Below are positions 42,477 through 52,061 of a stretch of DNA of 64,000 nt, piece after piece. Source of the stretch: Bryobacterales bacterium. Lineage in GTDB: Bacteria > Acidobacteriota > Terriglobia > Bryobacterales > UBA6623. The DNA lies in NCBI GenBank assembly GCA_026713545.1, contig JAPOOG010000072.1:31701-95700 (forward strand). Direction: 5' to 3'. The translations under genes and the position numbers were made by a program. The notes beneath the pieces are model-generated. The model had not been told where the DNA came from, searched no databases, and saw nothing but the letters and a program-made list of their open reading frames with translations. Position 1 is the first letter of the stretch. Each line of letters begins with the position of its first letter.

Positions 42477-44609
42477 TCAGGACTGTGTGTAAACCGTCTG
42501 GGCTTGCTCGATGAAGAGCGTCGTTTCTTCGACACGCTGGCGAGCCCTCTCCGGCGTGACGCCCTGGATCGGCTCATCGACCGCCCGGAAGAAGTTGTCC
42601 GCGAACGGTTTGAAGAACTGACCCGTGTCGTAGAAGTGTTTGCGGAACTCCGCGACCGTATCGTAGCGGTCCGACAATAACAGTCCACGGGTAGAGAGCA
42701 ACCCATCGGACGCCTTCTTCGACGCTTCGAGCGACTTTTCCGCGGCGTTGCTCCAATTGCCTGCATCGAGAGCCAGGGTCGCTTCGAAGTTGAGCCGGTC
42801 GGCGTCCTCGAGCATGAACTCGGCTTGATCGACAACCTCGCCGGCGCACTCCCCCACGCCCAGCGACTTCTTGTATTCCCACGGTTGGCGGTTGTCTTCG
42901 TAAAGCTCCGGCGACTGCTCATAGGCAGTCTTCACGGCGTATTCTGCGAGTTCCTCCTTCATCCGTGAGCGGCCCATGCGCTCGACAAAGTTGTTGAAGC
43001 TCTCGCCTTGCATCTTCCCCGCCGTATACAGATCGGTCAGCTTCGCGATCGCATCCGGAGCGTTCTTGGCGGCCACTTTGCCCACAGCCAAACCGTAGGA
43101 GGCGGCGTTGTTCTTCGTCGTGCCGCCAACGGTGATCTGGAAGACCGGCGCCGAGTGGATTCCCTTGCGCTGCACGGATCCGAACAGGCCGATGTCGGCG
43201 ATATGATGCTGGCCGCAAGAGTTGAAACAGCCGCTGATCTTGATCTTCAGGTCGTCACGGTCGGCAAGCCGCGACAGGCCGTTCGCGAACTTCTCCTGCA
43301 GCACGGCCGCAAGACCACGCGAAGACGCAATGCCTAGCTTGCAGGAGTCCGTGCCCGGGCAGGCCGTCACGTCCGCCATACGTCCCGCTCCGATGTCGGA
43401 GAGTTCCAGTTCCTTGAGGCCTTGATAGAAATCCAATACGTCGCCGTTGGGAACCCAGCGAATCAGAAGGTTCTGCTCGACCGTTGTACGGATGGTGTCT
43501 TGCACGTAGCGGCGGCAGAGGTTCGCCAAGTCCCGCAACTGATCGGACGAAATATCTCCAAGTGGAAGGAAGACCTCGACCGTCGAGTAGCCCTGTTGGG
43601 CCTGCGGCCGCACGTTGACATCGAGCCAACGTAGCAATTCGGGGGAGGCGCCTTCGGGTATCTTCAATTCTGACGGATCCCTGAGCGGCTGATCGTGGTA
43701 GTCGACCATCGCGTCGTCGATTTGTGCCTGCCATTGTGGGTCGTGCGGCAGCTTCTTGAACTCGAACTCGACCTGCCGCTTGAATTCATCGAAACCGAGC
43801 TTGGCGATCAAAAACTTCATGCGCGCCTTGGCACGATTCTGCTTCTCGCCCAGCCGCGCAAAAACACGCGATATCGCCTGCGCCAGCGGCATCAGGTCTT
43901 CCGCGGGAAGGAAATCGCTATAGAGCTTGGCCTGGAAGGGTAGCGCGCCCAGGCCGCCGCCGACAAACACCTGGAAACCCTTGACCTGCGTGCCGCCGCT
44001 TTCCTGCACCTTCGCAATGGCGCCAATGTCATGCATGCGGGCCAAGCCACAAGGGTGATCCTCGCAACCCGAGAAGGCGATCTTGAACTTTCGGCCGAAA
44101 TTCTGGGCGTCGGGGTGCCGTAGCAGGAAGTAGGCCATCGCTCGGGCGTAGGGCGTTACGTCGAAGATCTCGTCCGTGCAAACGCCGGCCTGAGGGCAAG
44201 CCGTGACGTTGCGGACAACGTTGCCGCAAGCTTCTCTGGTGGTGATGCCCACACCGGCCAGCCGCCGCATCAGATTCGGGGTGTCGTTGATGTCGACGTA
44301 GTGGTATTGGACATCTTGGCGCGTCGTGATGTGAGCGACACCGACAGCGTATTCCTCCGCCAGGTCTGCCAGGCGAATCATCTTGTCGGTGCTCAAAACC
44401 CCCATTGGGATCTTGATACGCTGCATTTGAACGCCGTCTTGCCGCTGTCCGTAGACGCCGTGCCGCAGCCGGAACTCGAGGAACACCTTCTCCGGCATCT
44501 GCCCCGTCTGCACCCGGCGAAGCTCGGTTTCAAATACGTCGATCTCCTGACGAACCGACTCAGGCAGCTCAGCCCAAAGATCACTTGTGGTGGTTTCCGC
44601 GCTAGCCAT
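42477..44609 (-). CDS. Siroheme nitrite/sulfite reductase with C-terminal helical extension
   Basis: About 710 residues. ATG 44609 is preferred over the ORF-track TTG at 44624 because 'GGGGGAGG' lies just upstream of it. Duplicated ferredoxin-like/reductase halves show 'HITTRQDVQYHYVDI', 'CGNVVRNVTACPQAGVC', 'FSGCEDHPCGLARMHDIG' and, for the 4Fe-4S/siroheme pair, 'ACPGTDSCKLG' plus 'GCFNSCGQHH'. This is the NirA/CysI family, six-electron reduction of nitrite or sulfite. After about residue 560 an additional helical segment follows ('NWSNAAEKSLEASKKASDGLL', 'TVAEFRKHFYDTGQFF') that resembles HEPN-type helices and is not part of the usual enzyme. Nitrite or sulfite preference cannot be decided by eye. 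Confidence 0.88.
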   Translation of the reverse strand: MASAETTTSDLWAELPESVRQEIDVFETELRRVQTGQMPEKVFLEFRLRHGVYGQRQDGVQMQRIKIPMGVLSTDKMIRLADLAEEYAVGVAHITTRQDVQYHYVDINDTPNLMRRLAGVGITTREACGNVVRNVTACPQAGVCTDEIFDVTPYARAMAYFLLRHPDAQNFGRKFKIAFSGCEDHPCGLARMHDIGAIAKVQESGGTQVKGFQVFVGGGLGALPFQAKLYSDFLPAEDLMPLAQAISRVFARLGEKQNRAKARMKFLIAKLGFDEFKRQVEFEFKKLPHDPQWQAQIDDAMVDYHDQPLRDPSELKIPEGASPELLRWLDVNVRPQAQQGYSTVEVFLPLGDISSDQLRDLANLCRRYVQDTIRTTVEQNLLIRWVPNGDVLDFYQGLKELELSDIGAGRMADVTACPGTDSCKLGIASSRGLAAVLQEKFANGLSRLADRDDLKIKISGCFNSCGQHHIADIGLFGSVQRKGIHSAPVFQITVGGTTKNNAASYGLAVGKVAAKNAPDAIAKLTDLYTAGKMQGESFNNFVERMGRSRMKEELAEYAVKTAYEQSPELYEDNRQPWEYKKSLGVGECAGEVVDQAEFMLEDADRLNFEATLALDAGNWSNAAEKSLEASKKASDGLLSTRGLLLSDRYDTVAEFRKHFYDTGQFFKPFADNFFRAVDEPIQGVTPERARQRVEETTLFIEQAQTVYTQS

Positions 44610-44648
44610 CGATGCCTCCCCCAAGCAATCTCTACTAATTCGATGGGT

Positions 44649-44654
44649 ATTATA
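44649..44654 (-). promoter_or_regulatory. -10 element of the siroheme reductase gene
   Basis: The minus strand reads 'TATAAT' exactly, about 40 nt before the ATG, in an AT-rich patch. No convincing -35 at 17 nt, so an activator may be needed, or the match is by chance. Confidence 0.45.
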
Positions 44655-44946
44655 GCATTTGAATCGGACTGTTCCTACATCCTCCCGTGAATGGCCGCTC
44701 CAAGGAGCACCGGGATGTATAGACAGATCGAGAGATCACGCGGGCGCAAACGATCCCGTGGACCGACCGGACTCCGCGGGCAACCTCAGCAGATACGACG
44801 GCGATCAGCGGCTTGGAGCCCGTCGCGGCGAAATCCTCGTTGGCTCACCAACCCGAACAATCCTCTCCACACCCCTACTCCGTCGGATCAGGAGTATGTC
44901 GGAGTAAGGATTTCGCCACCCAACCGCCTATAATAGAGCCTTGGCC
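44655..44946. other. Intergenic region between siroheme reductase and LarA-like gene
   Basis: The gap between the two divergent genes is about 337 nt in all and this is its remainder past the -10 element. Short ORFs here have no recognisable motif. I see nothing else to name. Confidence 0.45.
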
Positions 44947-46227
44947 ATGCAACTCCAAAAGCTTGTTCCCATACGACAGAACTTTCCGGACCGGGGGTTG
45001 CGGGACATTCCCCTGGCCGTGCACGAGACGATGGGAGCTGCCGAGTGGACAAACGGGGTTCCAGTCAGAAGCCGTATCGCAGTGGGCGTGGGCAGCCGCG
45101 GCATCACGAACATCGACATGATCGCCAAGGCCGTCGTGGACTTCTGGAAGTCGCGCGACTGCCTGCCGTTCATCATTCCCGTCATGGGGAGCCACGGGGC
45201 GGCGACCGGACCGGGGCAGGCCGAGGTTCTGGCTCATTACGGAATCCATGAAAAGACGATGGGTTGCCCGATCGTCAGTTCGCTCGATGTCGAGCCGATC
45301 GGCACAACGCCGGACGGCATCGAAGTCGTCATGGCGAAAGATGCCCTCGAAGCCGACGGAGTCATGCTGTGCTCGCGTATCAAATGGCACACTGACTTTG
45401 AAGGCAAGCTCGAAAGCGGCATCCACAAGATGATGGCCATCGGGCTGGGCAAGCGTGCCGGAGCACAGGTCTATCACACTCACGGGCTCAAGCTCGGCTT
45501 GGAGCATGTCATCCGCACCGTAGGCGCTGTTGTGCTTGGTACGGGTAAGATGCTCGGCGGATTGGCGATCCTGGAAGACGCCCATCATCACACCGCCGAA
45601 GTTCACGCTGTCGGCGCGGCGGGCATGGTCGAGGAAGAAGAAGAGTTGCTGGCGCGCGTGAAATCGTGGAAACCGAACATTCCGGTCAAGGAACTCGACA
45701 TTCTCATCGTCGACGAGATCGGCAAGAACTTCAGCGGCTCCGGCATGGACACCAAGATCATCAACCGCAGCGGACGCCGCGGCCCCAACACCTGGGAGGA
45801 TGTTCCAACGATCCACCGCATCTTTTCTCGCGACTTGAGCCCGCTCAGTAACGGCAATGCGGTTGGCATCGGTCTGTCGGATGTAATCTCCGACAGGCTC
45901 TTCAACAAGGTCGACTTCGAGCCGACTTGGATCAACAGCCTGACCGCATCGAGCCTCACCGCCTCCTACGTTCCGCTGCACTTCGCTGACGACCGCACCT
46001 GCATCGAGAAAATCGCTCCCACCTGCGGCAAGCTCGACCTGAGCGAGGTCACGATCGCCTGGATCCGCAATACCATGGACATCAACGAGCTCATGATCAG
46101 CGAGAACCTTCTCGATGAAGTACTCCGGAATCCGGAAGTCGAGATTCTGGGTGAGGCGCGCGAGATCGAGTACGATGCGGACGGCAATCTGGCCGTCGTT
46201 GGGGAAGCGGAGGCCATCGCGCACTAA
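44947..46227 (+). CDS. LarA-like protein (DUF2088, lactate racemase N-terminal domain family)
   Basis: About 426 residues from ATG 44947; TTG 44941 is two codons earlier. Sequence features 'IPVMGSHGAATGPGQAEVLAHYGI', 'VMLCSRIKWHTDFEGKLESGIHKMMAIGLGK' and 'LDILIVDEIGKNFSGSGMDTKI' match the DUF2088/nickel-dependent racemase group. True LarA needs the larB/C/E products for its pincer cofactor; none is in this window. It may racemise another 2-hydroxy acid. It is followed at 8 nt by uppP. Confidence 0.82.
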   Translation: MQLQKLVPIRQNFPDRGLRDIPLAVHETMGAAEWTNGVPVRSRIAVGVGSRGITNIDMIAKAVVDFWKSRDCLPFIIPVMGSHGAATGPGQAEVLAHYGIHEKTMGCPIVSSLDVEPIGTTPDGIEVVMAKDALEADGVMLCSRIKWHTDFEGKLESGIHKMMAIGLGKRAGAQVYHTHGLKLGLEHVIRTVGAVVLGTGKMLGGLAILEDAHHHTAEVHAVGAAGMVEEEEELLARVKSWKPNIPVKELDILIVDEIGKNFSGSGMDTKIINRSGRRGPNTWEDVPTIHRIFSRDLSPLSNGNAVGIGLSDVISDRLFNKVDFEPTWINSLTASSLTASYVPLHFADDRTCIEKIAPTCGKLDLSEVTIAWIRNTMDINELMISENLLDEVLRNPEVEILGEAREIEYDADGNLAVVGEAEAIAH

Positions 46228-46235
46228 CTCCCTGA

Positions 46236-47078
46236 ATGCCGCTCTTGCAAGTGGTCATCCTGGCGCTCGTCCAGGCAGCCACGGAGTTTCTACCGGTCAG
46301 CAGCACCGCCCATCTGGTGCTCGTCCCCTGGGCTCTGGGCTGGAAGGATCCCGGTTTATTCTTCGACATCGCACTGCACTTCGGTACGCTGATCGCGGTA
46401 CTGGTCTACTTCGCCCGGAGTTGGATTCGGCTGATCTTTTCAGGCCTTGGCAAGCAGGTATTACGCCCGAGCCCCGATCATCCGGACGCGGCGCTGTACG
46501 ACAACCCGCGGCTGTTCTGGTTTCTGGCGGCGGCAACCATTCCGGCAGGCATCGCAGGGATGGCGCTCGAGGATTACGTCGCGACCACGCTACGCAGTCC
46601 GGTCGTCATCGGTGTCATGCTGATCGCGGTAGGATTCTTGATTTGGTGGGCCGAACACCGCGGACGCCTCGATAACGATCTCGACCGCATGAGCCTGCGT
46701 CAAGCCATGCTCATCGGTTGCGCGCAAGCCATTGCACTGATCCCCGGAACCTCGCGATCCGGCATCACCATAGCCACTGGACTGTTTCTGGGCTTCAAAC
46801 GTCCGGCGGCGGCCCGGTTTTCCTTCCTGCTCTCGGCGCCTATCATCGCCGGCGCTTCCGTCAAAGCCACATTCGACGTCTTGGGAGACGGAATCCCGAC
46901 CGATATGCAAGTCCCTTTCCTGGTCGGCATCCTGGTCAGCGCCGTTGGAGGCCATGCGGTGATCGCCTTGTTCCTACGCTATCTCCAGCACTCGACGATG
47001 AGGGTCTTTGTCTATTACCGCCTGATTTTTGGCATAATAGTATTGGCCTTGGCGTTATTCTTCCGCTTCCCCGTTTGA
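46236..47078 (+). CDS. uppP: Undecaprenyl-diphosphatase
   Basis: About 280 residues, polytopic membrane protein with the UppP/BacA motifs 'ATEFLPVSSTAHLVL' (E-rich region) and 'IPGTSRSGITIATGLFLG' (PGTSRSG), and 'RFSFLLSAPIIAGA'. It dephosphorylates undecaprenyl pyrophosphate to recycle the wall lipid carrier and can give bacitracin tolerance. Eight nt after the LarA-like gene, so probably one operon. Confidence 0.96.
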   Translation: MPLLQVVILALVQAATEFLPVSSTAHLVLVPWALGWKDPGLFFDIALHFGTLIAVLVYFARSWIRLIFSGLGKQVLRPSPDHPDAALYDNPRLFWFLAAATIPAGIAGMALEDYVATTLRSPVVIGVMLIAVGFLIWWAEHRGRLDNDLDRMSLRQAMLIGCAQAIALIPGTSRSGITIATGLFLGFKRPAAARFSFLLSAPIIAGASVKATFDVLGDGIPTDMQVPFLVGILVSAVGGHAVIALFLRYLQHSTMRVFVYYRLIFGIIVLALALFFRFPV

Positions 47079-47140
47079 GCGGTCTCCGTCAATAGGCGCG
47101 GACCAACCGGAGCGTCGGGTGAGAACGAGGGTGGAGAGGA

Positions 47141-49447
47141 ATGCGCTTCTTACAACCCACTGGCATCCGACGGCTGAATGAGCCGGTAGGGTTCATTGCG
47201 CTCATCCTGGCTGTCGCGCTATGCCTCAGCCTGATTTCCTATCAGCCGTTCGATCCCTCCTGGAACGCAGTCGGTACAACGGAACCGGCAAGCAACCTGA
47301 TCGGCTTTCCAGGGGCGTATCTCAGCGATCTGCTTTTGCAATCGCTGGGCTGGGCGGCCTTTCTTCTCCCACTTTACCTGGTGGTGCTGGGCTGGTGCTG
47401 GGTGTGCTCGACGCCGCTTGCCATGCCGATCGGCAGGACGACCGGAGCGCTATTGCTGTTGGTGGTCTTGGCAACGGCATTCAGCCTGAGTAACACCTCC
47501 CCCTGGCGAGGAACGATCGCAGTAGGCGGCGTGGTGGGGACGCTGTTGTCTGAATTACTGATTTTCTATCTCAACCAGGCGGGCCTGGTTTTGGTCTTGG
47601 CGATGTCCGTGATCGTCTCCGTGTATCTGATCACGTCGTTCGAACTGCGCGCGGGCAAGGGTTGGTTCATCGGGGGGCCTCGCCGATTTGGCGTTTTTGC
47701 GAATCCCTGGAGGGCTTGGCGGAAGAGACGAAAGGCCCCGGCAACCGAGAAAAACCCACAGCGGCATACCCTCATAGACCCCTCTGTGGCTTCACCGGTC
47801 AGCGAAGCTCCAGAGGAGCCTCGGCTTCCCGTGGATCCCATCGAATCGGGTCAGGACGCACCTGAAGACTTGGGACTGCCGCCGATCATCCCATACGAGG
47901 CGGATGCGGAACCGGAGGAATCCGCCAACTCGCTGGAATCCGAGTCGGAGCCCGCTGCGCCGATCCCTGAGGAGCAGCCCAGAACCTACCATCTTCCGTC
48001 CACGCTGTTGCTGCGCCGTCCGGATCCGAGAAGCGCTTACGATCCCGATGAACTCCATGCCATTGCCCGGCAGATCTGCACCAAGTACCAAGAGTTCGGT
48101 GTCGGAGGGAGCGTCACTCAGATCAATCCCGGTCCGGTTGTCACTACCTTCGAGTTCAAGCCCGATCCGGGCATCAAGTACACCAAGATCGTGAACTTGT
48201 CAGAGGACCTCTGTCTGGCCCTCGAATGCGAATCGATCATGGTGGAGCGCATCCCCGGTAAGTCCACTATCGGCATCGAGGTTCCCAACCGCAGGCGGGA
48301 AGTGATTTCGTTCCGGGAAGTGATCGAAGCTCCGGAGTTCAGCGAATCCGACTCGCTGCTGACGATGGCGATGGGCAAAGACATCGATGGACGAATCAAG
48401 AGCGCCGATCTCGCCTCGATGCCCCACCTGCTGATTGCCGGTTCGACCGGATCCGGCAAGAGCGTCCTGATCAACAGCATCATCATGTCCGTGCTGTACA
48501 AGGCCACGCCGGACGAGGTGCGCTTCATCATGATTGACCCCAAAACCGTGGAATTGGGGCTGTACGTCGATATCCCGCACTTGCTCACGCCCGTGATTAC
48601 CGACATGAAGAAGGCCTCGCATGCGTTGAAGAACGTAACGCGCGAGATGGAGCGCCGTCTCAAGTTGCTCGCCGAGTTCGGGGTTCGGAACCTGGCCCAA
48701 TACAACCGCAAGGCGGGCATGCTGACTTCCCACTCGAACGGGACAAACGGGACAGCGGCGTTCGAAGGAGAAGTGCCCGGCAAACTGCCTTATATCGTGA
48801 TCATCATTGACGAGTTGGCCGACCTGATGATGGTCGAAGGTCGTCAGATCGAGGAGGCGATCACGCGACTGGCGCAGATGGCGCGCGCAGTAGGGATTCA
48901 CCTCGTCCTGGCGACGCAACGGCCGAGCGTCGATGTGATTACCGGCCTCATCAAGGCCAACATTCCGTCGCGGATCTCGTTCCGGCTCGCGACGCGCGTC
49001 GACTCGCGGACGATCCTCGATGCGATGGGCGCTGAGTCGTTGCTCGGACGCGGCGACATGCTCTTCCTTCCCCCTGCTTCATCGCGAATGCAGCGTCTCC
49101 ACGGACCCCTCGTATCGGAGGAAGAGATCGATGCCGTCGTCCGCTGTTGGAAAGAACAGGGCGAACCGTGCTACGAGGATCAGTTCCTGACGCCCCCGGC
49201 GGAGGAAACCGAAGGCGTCGACGAGGACGACGACCCTGACGACCCCGCCTACGCGGACGCCGTGCGCATCGTGCTCGAGATGGGCAAGGCGTCGACATCG
49301 ATCCTGCAAAGGCGTCTGCGTCTGGGGTACGGCCGGGCAGCCCGCATCCTCGACGCAATGGAGCGTGAAGGCATCATCGGGCCTCCGGATGGAAGCCGGC
49401 CTCGAGAGGTGCTGAAGAGGCCGGACTGGCAGAACGTGGAGAGTTGA
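47141..49447 (+). CDS. ftsK: DNA translocase FtsK/SpoIIIE
   Basis: About 768 residues. Four N-terminal membrane helices (within about 20-175) are followed by an acidic Pro/Glu-rich linker and the motor domain: Walker A 'IAGSTGSGKSVLINS', 'EVRFIMIDPKTVELGLY', Walker B 'VIIIDELADLMM', and 'ATRVDSRTILDAMGAESLLGRGDML'. A winged-helix gamma domain ends the protein ('STSILQRRLRLGYGRAARILDAME'), which reads DNA polarity sequences. It pumps the chromosome during division. ATG 47141 has 'gagagg' upstream. Confidence 0.97.
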   Translation: MRFLQPTGIRRLNEPVGFIALILAVALCLSLISYQPFDPSWNAVGTTEPASNLIGFPGAYLSDLLLQSLGWAAFLLPLYLVVLGWCWVCSTPLAMPIGRTTGALLLLVVLATAFSLSNTSPWRGTIAVGGVVGTLLSELLIFYLNQAGLVLVLAMSVIVSVYLITSFELRAGKGWFIGGPRRFGVFANPWRAWRKRRKAPATEKNPQRHTLIDPSVASPVSEAPEEPRLPVDPIESGQDAPEDLGLPPIIPYEADAEPEESANSLESESEPAAPIPEEQPRTYHLPSTLLLRRPDPRSAYDPDELHAIARQICTKYQEFGVGGSVTQINPGPVVTTFEFKPDPGIKYTKIVNLSEDLCLALECESIMVERIPGKSTIGIEVPNRRREVISFREVIEAPEFSESDSLLTMAMGKDIDGRIKSADLASMPHLLIAGSTGSGKSVLINSIIMSVLYKATPDEVRFIMIDPKTVELGLYVDIPHLLTPVITDMKKASHALKNVTREMERRLKLLAEFGVRNLAQYNRKAGMLTSHSNGTNGTAAFEGEVPGKLPYIVIIIDELADLMMVEGRQIEEAITRLAQMARAVGIHLVLATQRPSVDVITGLIKANIPSRISFRLATRVDSRTILDAMGAESLLGRGDMLFLPPASSRMQRLHGPLVSEEEIDAVVRCWKEQGEPCYEDQFLTPPAEETEGVDEDDDPDDPAYADAVRIVLEMGKASTSILQRRLRLGYGRAARILDAMEREGIIGPPDGSRPREVLKRPDWQNVES

Positions 49448-49542
49448 CCTGCCTTTCTCGCCAGGGTTCCTGAAATAACGCAAGCCCCTCTGAGAAAAAC
49501 CCCGTAAGTTCGGCTCCTCGTTGGCGATCAGGCCAGATCTCG

Positions 49543-49995
49543 TCAGATCTTGCTCAGCACGTCCTGCACGTGACCTCTCACCTTGACCTTTTTGTAGACC
49601 TCGGCGACCTTGCCCTGCGGATCGATCACAAAGGTCGAGCGGACGATGCCCATGTACTTGCGGCCGTACATGGACTTCTCTTGCCAAGCGCCGTACTGCT
49701 CGGCGATCTTGCGATCGTCGTCGGCGATGAGCGGGAAGGGCAACTTGAACCTGGTTTTGAACTTTGCGTGAGACTTGACGCTGTCGGGGCTGACGCCGAG
49801 GATCACCGCGCCCTTTTCTTCGAACGCCGTATGGGAATTCCGAAAGCCGCAAGCCTCTATCGTGCAGCCGGGCGTGTTGTCCCTGGGATAGAAGTAGAGC
49901 ACAACGGTCTTGCCCTGCAGATCCTTGAGTTCGATTTTCTCGCCCGTGTCGGTCACACCCGTAAAGTCAGGAGCCCTGTCGCCCACCTTCACCAT
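49543..49995 (-). CDS. bcp: Peroxiredoxin, Bcp/PrxQ type
   Basis: About 150 residues from ATG 49995; the ORF-track start at 50271 is upstream noise. Motifs are 'GDRAPDFTGVTDTG', 'VVLYFYPRDNTPGCTIEACGFRN' with peroxidatic Cys44 and resolving Cys49 five residues on, and 'FVIDPQGKVAEVY'. It reduces peroxides with thioredoxin. Both active-site residues are ordinary Cys, not TGA-encoded. Confidence 0.95.
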   Translation of the reverse strand: MVKVGDRAPDFTGVTDTGEKIELKDLQGKTVVLYFYPRDNTPGCTIEACGFRNSHTAFEEKGAVILGVSPDSVKSHAKFKTRFKLPFPLIADDDRKIAEQYGAWQEKSMYGRKYMGIVRSTFVIDPQGKVAEVYKKVKVRGHVQDVLSKI

Positions 49996-50077
49996 GACGA
50001 TCCTCCCGTGTTGATCTCGACCCTGAATCCACAGCTCGCCGCGTGCCCAAGCCAGGATGATATCATGCTCTCCGATC

Positions 50078-50914
50078 ATGCACACGACCAGAAGAACCTT
50101 CCTCAGGCTTGCCGCTCTTCCCGTCTTGGCAGATGCGATTCCCCTGGACGCTAAACAAATACCGACGCGCAAAGCGAGCCGTGTCGAAACGGTCTTCAAA
50201 TCGCCCGGACCCAAGCCGAACGGGCTCCAGGCGACCCAGGACGGCTTGTGGATCATGGACCAGGGCAACAACCGCGTCTATCTGGTCGATTACGAAGACG
50301 GCCGAGTGCTGCGCGACCTGCCAACCGAAGCCGACAGAGCCAGTGGCATCACTTACGACGGCAAGGCTCTCTGGCTCGCTTCCACCTACAACCGTGAGCT
50401 GATTCAAGCCAACGCCAAGACCGGCAAGACGATCAAGAAGCATTTCACGCCGGGAGCGGGTGTGATTTATCAGAGGGTCGGCGACGCCCCGCCGCGCAGC
50501 AGCCCTCTGATCAAGAATGAACCGGCGCCGGCCGCCGCACCCTCACCGCAGCGTCCTCGACCGCTCAATACGACCGGAACCGGCGCTCACGGTCTCGAGT
50601 GGCGCGACGGGAAGCTCTGGGTGGCCGTCCCCCCCTCCCGTATGGTCTACCGCATCGACCCCGACAACTGGATCGTCGAGGCCAACTTCCCCACCGCCGG
50701 GAACCGTCCCCACGGCATTGGCTGGGAAGGCCGATTTCTCTGGGTCACAGACTCGAACCTGAACGTCTTTGACAAGCATGACTCCGAAACAGGCGCGGTC
50801 GTCGAGAGGATCCAATTGGCCGACAGCGACCCACTGCCGCACGGAATGACGATCCGGCAGGGCAAGCTGTGGTATTGCGACGATGTCGGCATTGTCTGCC
50901 GAATGGACTTGTGA
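50078..50914 (+). CDS. Secreted beta-propeller protein (NHL/Vgb-like)
   Basis: About 278 residues from ATG 50078, which gives a clean twin-arginine signal 'MHTTRRTFLRLAALPVLADA'; ATG 50057 is an alternative. Repeated blades read 'GLQATQDGLWIMDQGNNRVYLVD', 'GITYDGKALWLASTYNRELIQ', 'GLEWRDGKLWVAVPPSRMVYRID' and 'GIGWEGRFLWVTDSNLNVFD'. These six-to-seven blade patterns fit streptogramin-lyase-like or quinoprotein-like propellers. Function unknown; no catalytic residues identified. Confidence 0.78.
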   Translation: MHTTRRTFLRLAALPVLADAIPLDAKQIPTRKASRVETVFKSPGPKPNGLQATQDGLWIMDQGNNRVYLVDYEDGRVLRDLPTEADRASGITYDGKALWLASTYNRELIQANAKTGKTIKKHFTPGAGVIYQRVGDAPPRSSPLIKNEPAPAAAPSPQRPRPLNTTGTGAHGLEWRDGKLWVAVPPSRMVYRIDPDNWIVEANFPTAGNRPHGIGWEGRFLWVTDSNLNVFDKHDSETGAVVERIQLADSDPLPHGMTIRQGKLWYCDDVGIVCRMDL

Positions 50915-50930
50915 AGCGCGGGCTTGACGC

Positions 50931-52061
50931 CTACTTGGCGCGCAAGCAGTAGAGGACGTTGTCGCGCGAACTGATCAACAGCCGGTTCCCCACGACTGCA
51001 GGGGAAGCGACGACATCTCCCCCTAGCGTGAACTTCCATAGTTCTTTGCCATCGGCGAGGCTGACGGCGTAGAGATTGCCGTCATAGGACCCGAAGTAGA
51101 CAACATCCCCCGTAACGACGGGTGATGAATCCACGCGGCCTTTGGTCGGGAAGTCCCAGATGTGAGTGCCCGTCTTCCGATGGATGGCGTGCAAGCGCTT
51201 GTCACGTCCGCCGATGACGACCTTGCCGTCCACAACGGCGGGAGAGGCGAAGAAAGGGTGGTCGGTCTCGGGGTGAGAATACCGCCAGAGGATCTCCCCT
51301 TTCCGCCAGTCGATCGCAAGCACCTGGTTGCCGAACGTACCGATGTAAACGATGCCGTTTACGACTGAAGGCGTCGCCGCCACATAGTCGCCGATCTTGA
51401 TCGCCTTGGTCTCTTCACCCTTTGTGATGTCGATCACCCGGAGGTGTCCGTCACAGCCAGCCACAAAAGTCGAGTTGCCTTCGATCGCCGGGCTGCAATG
51501 AACACGGTCCTCCGTGGCGAGGGACCAGTTCAGCTTCCCGCTCCTGGGGTCAAGACTGTAGAGATTGGAATCGTAAGAACCAAACAGGACCGCGCTCGGC
51601 AAACAGTTCGGCGAGGACAGAATTTCCGCAAGGCTCTCGAACGTCCAACGGGCCTTTCCGGTTGCGATGTCCAGAGCATAAAAAAAGCCCTCCTCGTCGC
51701 CGAAGAAGACCGCGCCATCCTGAACACAGCCGGAAGCCGGAACGCCCAAACGGGCCTCATAGATCCACTTGCCTTTTCCTGTTTCGAGGTCGACGGCGTG
51801 AAACCGACCGTTCATGTCACCGAAGTAAACCGTTCCATCAACGACAATCGCCGTCGAATCGATCGGCTCGGTGGCGTCGTAGCTCCACTCAACCTCCAGC
51901 GGAGGGGCGAGAGTCTTCTCCAGGACAGCGTTTCGCTCCGGTGTGCCAAGAAACAAGGGCCACTCTGCCGCGAAGGCGGTCGAGCTGATCGCCGCAAGCA
52001 TCAGCAACCCGAACGCGGCCTTGATTTCATTTGCCTTGGCAGGCGTCTTCGAAAAGAGCAT
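50931..52061 (-). CDS. Secreted PQQ-like beta-propeller repeat protein
   Basis: About 376 residues from ATG 52061, with a signal peptide ('IKAAFGLLMLAAISSTAFAAEW'). Six or more PQQ-type blades follow, each with a 'GTVYFGDMNGRFHAVDLETGKGKWIYEA'-like pattern and the 'W.Y/F' closure: 'GKARWTFE', 'GKLNWSLA', 'GEILWRYS', 'GTHIWDFP', 'GKELWKF'. Related proteins are BamB-like scaffolds or quinoprotein-like sensors. There is no clear PQQ or Ca ligand set, so an enzymatic role is not indicated. It ends 17 nt from the convergent upstream propeller gene. Confidence 0.83.
   Translation of the reverse strand: MLFSKTPAKANEIKAAFGLLMLAAISSTAFAAEWPLFLGTPERNAVLEKTLAPPLEVEWSYDATEPIDSTAIVVDGTVYFGDMNGRFHAVDLETGKGKWIYEARLGVPASGCVQDGAVFFGDEEGFFYALDIATGKARWTFESLAEILSSPNCLPSAVLFGSYDSNLYSLDPRSGKLNWSLATEDRVHCSPAIEGNSTFVAGCDGHLRVIDITKGEETKAIKIGDYVAATPSVVNGIVYIGTFGNQVLAIDWRKGEILWRYSHPETDHPFFASPAVVDGKVVIGGRDKRLHAIHRKTGTHIWDFPTKGRVDSSPVVTGDVVYFGSYDGNLYAVSLADGKELWKFTLGGDVVASPAVVGNRLLISSRDNVLYCLRAK

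Noticed and set aside
44875-46224. 449-residue minus-strand ORF
   Set aside because: Mirror frame of the LarA-like gene; no recognisable domain.
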